Source of the DNA: Rhodanobacter sp. ANJX3
Lineage (GTDB): Bacteria; Pseudomonadota; Gammaproteobacteria; Xanthomonadales; Rhodanobacteraceae
Reading direction: 5' to 3'
Length of the DNA stretch: 64,000 nucleotides
NCBI RefSeq assembly: GCF_014200755.1
Contig: NZ_JACHCM010000001.1
Span: 164,123 to 228,122, forward strand
The notes beneath the pieces were generated by a model, which did not search any database, had not been told where the DNA came from, and saw only the letters and a list, made by a program, of their open reading frames with translations. Below are positions 62,001 through 64,000 of the stretch, piece by piece (the stretch's first letter is position 1; every line of letters starts with the position of its first letter). A program made the position numbers and the translations under genes.

Positions 62001-64000
62001 CGCTCACCGGCGCAAACGGCGAAAAGCTGAACCTCGCCGGCACCGGCACCGGTGCTCTGTCTTCCGCGAATGTGGCCGGTACGAGCAGCAGCCCCACGAA
62101 GGTGTCGTTCGTCACCAGTGGCGGCGGTATCGCCGGTCTCACGCTGAATGGCAACAGCGGGGCCAAAGCCAGCAACTACACACTGGCCGGTGGCGTCACC
62201 ATTACGCCTTACGTGCTCAGCTTCAGCGGCACGCGCGTGTACGACGGCACCAACAAGGTCAACGCGGGCAATCTCGTCGATGCGACAGCGGGCAGCGCCA
62301 CGCTGGGCAGCACCACGTTCAGCGGGGTCGGCACCGACATGTTCACCTTGAGCGGCACCGGTTCGCTGGGCAGCGCAAACGCCGGTCACTACGGCGGCAC
62401 GGCAAGCGGCACCAGTGGCACCCCTTCCGGCACGCAGGTCGGCGTGGGCGGGTTGACGCTGGTTCCCGTCAGCGGCATCAGCAACAACTACACCTTGGTG
62501 GGCGGCAACGATACCTACGACATCAGCCAGGCCGTCATCACGCTGACCGGCGTGCGCCAGTACGACGGCACGCAAACCGTGAACGGGAATGGCAGCGTCG
62601 TTCTCATCGACGGCACCCCTGCCAGCTGCACCGCTGGCAACACATGCTGGGGGGTTTCAACCAGCAACGTGTACACCGGTGATCTTGGCAAGCTGACCGT
62701 AGCAAGCAATGGCTCCACGGTGAGCAGCCCCAATGTCGGCACCTACAACGACAACGGCGGCGGTTTCGTCGATGGATTGACCCTCGGTGGCAGCGCCGCC
62801 GGCAACTACACATTGGCTACCACGGGCAACCAGTTCATCATCGACAAGGCGGCGCTGATCGTCACCGCACAGAACGCCAGCAAGACCTACGACGGGCTGG
62901 CCTATTCCGGCGGCAACGGCGTGACCTACACCGGCCTCGTCAACAACGAGACGTCGAGTGTCTTGGGTGGCAATCTTGTCTACGGCGGCACGTCGCAGGG
63001 TGCGATCAACGCCGGCAACTACAGCATCACCGCGAACGGCCTGAGCAGCAACAACTACGCCATCAGCTACGTCGACGGTACGCTCGACGTCGGCAAGGCG
63101 GCGCTGACGGTCACCGCGCAAGATGCCAGCAAGACCTACGACGGGCTGGCCTATTCCGGCGGCAACGGCGTGACCTACACCGGCCTCGTCAACAACGAGA
63201 CATCGAGTGTCTTGGGCGGCAGCCTTGCCTACGGCGGCACGTCGCAGGGTGCGATCAACGCCGGTAACTACAGCATCACCGCGAGCGGCCTGAGCAGCGG
63301 CAACTACACCATCAGCTACGTCGACGGTGCGCTCGACGTGGGCAAGGCGGCGCTGACCGTCACCGCACAGAACGCCAGCAAGACCTACGACGGGCTGGCC
63401 TATTCCGGCGGCAACGGCGTGACCTACACCGGCCTCGTGAACAACGAGACATCGAGTGTCTTGGGCGGCAGCCTTGCCTACGGCGGCACGTCGCAGGGGG
63501 CGATCAACGCCGGCAACTACGGCATCACCGCGAGCGGCCTGAGCAGCAACAACTACACCATCAGCTACGTCGACGGTACGCTCGACGTCGGCAAGGCGGC
63601 GCTGACCGTCACCGCGCAAGATGCCAGCAAGACCTACGACGGGCTGGCCTATTCCGGCGGCAACGGCGTGACCTACAGCGGCCTCGTCAACAACGAGACA
63701 TCGAGTGTCTTGGGCGGCAGCCTTGTCTATGGCGGCACGTCGCAAGGGGCGATCAACGCCGGCAACTACGGCATCACCGCGAGCGGCCTGAGCAGCGGCA
63801 ACTACACCATCAGCTACGTCGACGGTGCGCTCGATGTCGGCAAGGCGGCACTGACCGTCACCGCACAGAACGCCAGCAAGACCTACGACGGGCTGGCCTA
63901 TTCAGGCGGCAACGGGGTGACCTACACCGGCCTCGTCAACAACGAGACGTCGAGTGTCTTGGGTGGCAGCCTCGTCTATGGCGGCACGTCGCAAGGGGCG
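56078..64000 (+). CDS. Giant filamentous-haemagglutinin-type exoprotein with YDG and MBG repeats (3' end outside window)
   Basis: 2641 codons are open to the window end. The protein starts with an extended signal peptide region (NRIYRLCWNRSSAQWVPACE), then a hydrophobic signal core (MLSVLSLALGMTGLACA). Residues about 65-330 are the two-partner-secretion haemagglutination domain (QSFDIAANQTVNFLQPG, VWLINPNGVLFGKNAQV). About 17 YDG-type units follow from residue about 510, then near-identical 83-residue MBG units from about 2267. It would be exported by Sec and a TpsB/FhaC-like pore (none seen here) as a surface adhesin. Strong AAGGGGAG ribosome-binding site. Confidence 0.9.
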   Translation, partial: MNRIYRLCWNRSSAQWVPACEFAKSSSPGSARRRVIGHRTAMLSVLSLALGMTGLACAGTTGGQVTAGVGQISQSGNTTTIRQSSQNLSLSWQSFDIAANQTVNFLQPGSSSIAVNRILGNTASDIEGHLNANGQVWLINPNGVLFGKNAQVNVGGIVASTLDLDQSTLGTDTVRFSGNGKGSVVNLGTITVTPGGYAALLGNTVSNQGTIRAQLGTVALAGGTAMTLTFADNRLVHLVVNANTVQSLVENRQLIVADGGQVLMTAGARNSLIDSAVNNTGTVQAQTVQDHNGTITLLGGMQAGTVNVAGTLDASAPNGGNGGFIETSGAQAHIANGAVITTKAAPGGKDGTWLVDPTDFTIASSGGDITATTLESQLASGNVAFTSASGASGTSGNVNVNQAVTWGANTTLTLTASNNVNLNAAITNTGAGGKTVLNAGNAFVNNVGASGLGGHWAIYSASPAATGENLGSLTPNFIQYNAPIGTAAATGATGNGVFYSTKPTLTVTGLTGTVTKSYDGATTATLAGNNITDSGLINGDTISSVAGTYSQSDVGTGLTVTSPSSITSFNVVNGSIPVYGYTLSGTGKTANIGTINAAQLYATVIGDPTKVYDGTTTAMLTSSNYYITGLAAGQSVTVNQPSSVGYASADVNTNGGTTPNGGLVAVNASFASTNFVAGSGTKLSNYILPTATSTTAAALAADSTAGYGTITPAPVYLSGVQSTNKTYDATTNDPLNISNASIYGVVNGDNVTLDTSGASGNFASPNAGNNLAVTLSGFTLTGSNATKVADYALIAPTNLTADIYQKALTVAGVTATDKVYDGTTTDTLGTGNAVLSGFVNAADQASTTLTTSSATGAFSQADVGNALAVTVNGLTVNNSNYSVTQPTGLTANITPASLTIAFSGSANKIYDGTNYATLSTPNFTVSGAVAGQTVAVNQAPAVYTGADAPNVGTDTVTATLQSSDLTFASGAKAGNYTFNTSVVGSGSITPAPLTIAINNNPTRTFDGTEDTSASLTAGNFVLSGVIPGQTINLDGAFAGNYYDTSNAAAPGAASYEGNAGTWGVVAALTGANFSAGSSTSLSNYQLPTTALGYGTILPKALGVSIVAGITGASKTYDGNTSLTLTPGNFNLSGFVNGDSATVNQNIAGTFATKNVGSQPITATLQESDFNFTGSDEGNYTFPVMAYGTGTINPATLTVSIIGNPTKTYDGNTTVLPLTGGTQLGTAACPTATCNFQVAGFVNGEGATINPTASFTYATANVARDSNGNVVGGTDVITGSLTQNNYIANSGTLLSNYTLDYAPTGNGTINPASLYVNGVYAQNKIYDGGTGALVNISNGQLAGLADVDKNAGDITLSIGNSTSSTADGVSGSTGGTLVPNSNGSFTATGSPVSGAFASANAGNGQVVTTTFTLGGSSAGNYTLEPLTLTANIAPRPLSVTGISANNKSYDGTTAATFTFTTPSFSQAGGTGSSVNGLLSQDASNVSLNQGSGTGTFATPNANTNPSGAFLSTNGQPITVTANGFTLNGSAASNYVLSQPTGLSADIAQAQITANLTGSITKMYDGTSTITIPAADYSTSGWVAGQGGTITQTQSGYYGDPGSPQSNAGTYDVTANLVSSDWKPNAGTSLSNYALPSQVVGNMIGTIAPLVLNLSATRVYDATTDIYSSLSGNVTNADNANVFGTLNGINGDQFTVTGQGTASSKNVGTYTGGNFTLGTLALQASSGNANNYTLVGGVDTYTITKAPLDVTGATVATKVYDGTTTASVNGATLTQGNVKGDVLGSDVVTIGSSNIAGTFSDKNAGNGKTVNITPSDVGGSDAGNYQLVQPANLTGDITQRPVTIGGSRQYDGTDTAVGGSGATWQNPGAVSGNASSGVVSGDTVKVNGGIGSVALADVGTYNSDGSGAGTFDATGLTLSNTNYAIASTGNSFQITPMVLTLSGTRVYDGSTNADADLVTSLNGSSSGISDCGADCVTLTGANGEKLNLAGTGTGALSSANVAGTSSSPTKVSFVTSGGGIAGLTLNGNSGAKASNYTLAGGVTITPYVLSFSGTRVYDGTNKVNAGNLVDATAGSATLGSTTFSGVGTDMFTLSGTGSLGSANAGHYGGTASGTSGTPSGTQVGVGGLTLVPVSGISNNYTLVGGNDTYDISQAVITLTGVRQYDGTQTVNGNGSVVLIDGTPASCTAGNTCWGVSTSNVYTGDLGKLTVASNGSTVSSPNVGTYNDNGGGFVDGLTLGGSAAGNYTLATTGNQFIIDKAALIVTAQNASKTYDGLAYSGGNGVTYTGLVNNETSSVLGGNLVYGGTSQGAINAGNYSITANGLSSNNYAISYVDGTLDVGKAALTVTAQDASKTYDGLAYSGGNGVTYTGLVNNETSSVLGGSLAYGGTSQGAINAGNYSITASGLSSGNYTISYVDGALDVGKAALTVTAQNASKTYDGLAYSGGNGVTYTGLVNNETSSVLGGSLAYGGTSQGAINAGNYGITASGLSSNNYTISYVDGTLDVGKAALTVTAQDASKTYDGLAYSGGNGVTYSGLVNNETSSVLGGSLVYGGTSQGAINAGNYGITASGLSSGNYTISYVDGALDVGKAALTVTAQNASKTYDGLAYSGGNGVTYTGLVNNETSSVLGGSLVYGGTSQGA
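57590..62840 (+). repeat. Degenerate array of about 17 YDG domains
   Basis: Units of about 85-120 codons start with K-x-Y-D-G/A-T/N and end near NY-x-L...I-P/A. YDG-type words recur at about 57628, 57911, 58256, 58536, 58801, 59086 (FDG), 59421, 59697, 60050, 60417, 60758, 61047, 61346, 61616, 61910, 62238 and 62559. They have diverged in DNA sequence, unlike the MBG array. Confidence 0.75.
62876..64000 (+). repeat. 249-bp near-identical tandem MBG repeats
   Basis: Copies start at 62876, 63125, 63374, 63623 and 63872 (cut by the window end), exactly 249 bp (83 codons) apart. Copies differ by only a few bases. Odd and even copies alternate in several positions, so the deeper unit is 498 bp. 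Confidence 0.95.

Noticed and set aside
62876..64000. 249-bp repeats considered as a CRISPR or satellite array
   Set aside because: They are in frame, encode 83-residue MBG domains and have no spacers.

Overview
The window is GC-rich, gene-dense chromosomal DNA from a gammaproteobacterium. A XAC0095-like gene, a TonB receptor beside a TPR-sulfotransferase, a DUF6249/ECF-sigma operon and many ATGA-coupled genes point to the Xanthomonadales, probably Rhodanobacteraceae (Dyella/Luteibacter/Rhodanobacter-like). The genus is inference; no rRNA or tRNA gene is visible.

Layout: 0-2 kb is a hydroxyproline-catabolism locus (FAD oxidoreductase, 4-hydroxyproline epimerase, divergent PAS-AraC regulator). 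2-4.5 kb holds small stress and unknown genes. 4.8-6.6 kb is an EAL-CBS-GGDEF c-di-GMP protein. 6.6-15.7 kb is a carbon-phosphorus lyase locus: phnGHIJKLM leftward, phnF-DUF1045-phnN rightward, and a DUF5690 transporter-like gene sharing a candidate operator word with phnG/phnF. 15.8-23 kb has a Tat-exported phospholipase C broken by one frameshift, a TonB-dependent receptor and a TPR-sulfotransferase. 23-30 kb holds bestrophin, carbonic anhydrase, a lipid glycosyltransferase-like protein, two DNA glycosylases (aag, mug), pirin, a frameshifted isochorismatase-like gene and a single-domain response regulator. 31-35 kb has a DUF6249/ECF sigma/putative anti-sigma operon, a serine hydrolase and an L,D-transpeptidase-like gene.

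35.3-42.3 kb is an accessory island. A two-gene operon pairs a PD-(D/E)XK nuclease-like protein with a partner carrying a C-terminal R-x4-H motif (HEPN-like). It is visibly AT-richer than its neighbours and abuts an IS3 transposase remnant. Next come a structured RNA-like element, a XAC0095-like gene, a P-loop kinase, an FAD monooxygenase and a second IS3 remnant. 42.3-46.5 kb is an HxlR-controlled cluster of NADP-binding reductases, SnoaL-like and methyltransferase genes, with two tandem palindromes in the divergent promoter. 46.8-55.5 kb is a LysR-linked cluster: lipocalin-like protein, exported methyltransferase-like protein, RND pump and DUF885 peptidase.

56.1 kb to the window end is the start of a giant two-partner-secretion-type adhesin (ESPR, haemagglutination domain, about 17 YDG units, then near-identical 249-bp MBG repeats), preceded by a folded 5' leader. 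The best candidates for something undescribed are the nuclease/HEPN-like pair, the phn-linked transporter and DUF1045 gene, the RNA upstream of the XAC0095-like gene, and the adhesin leader.
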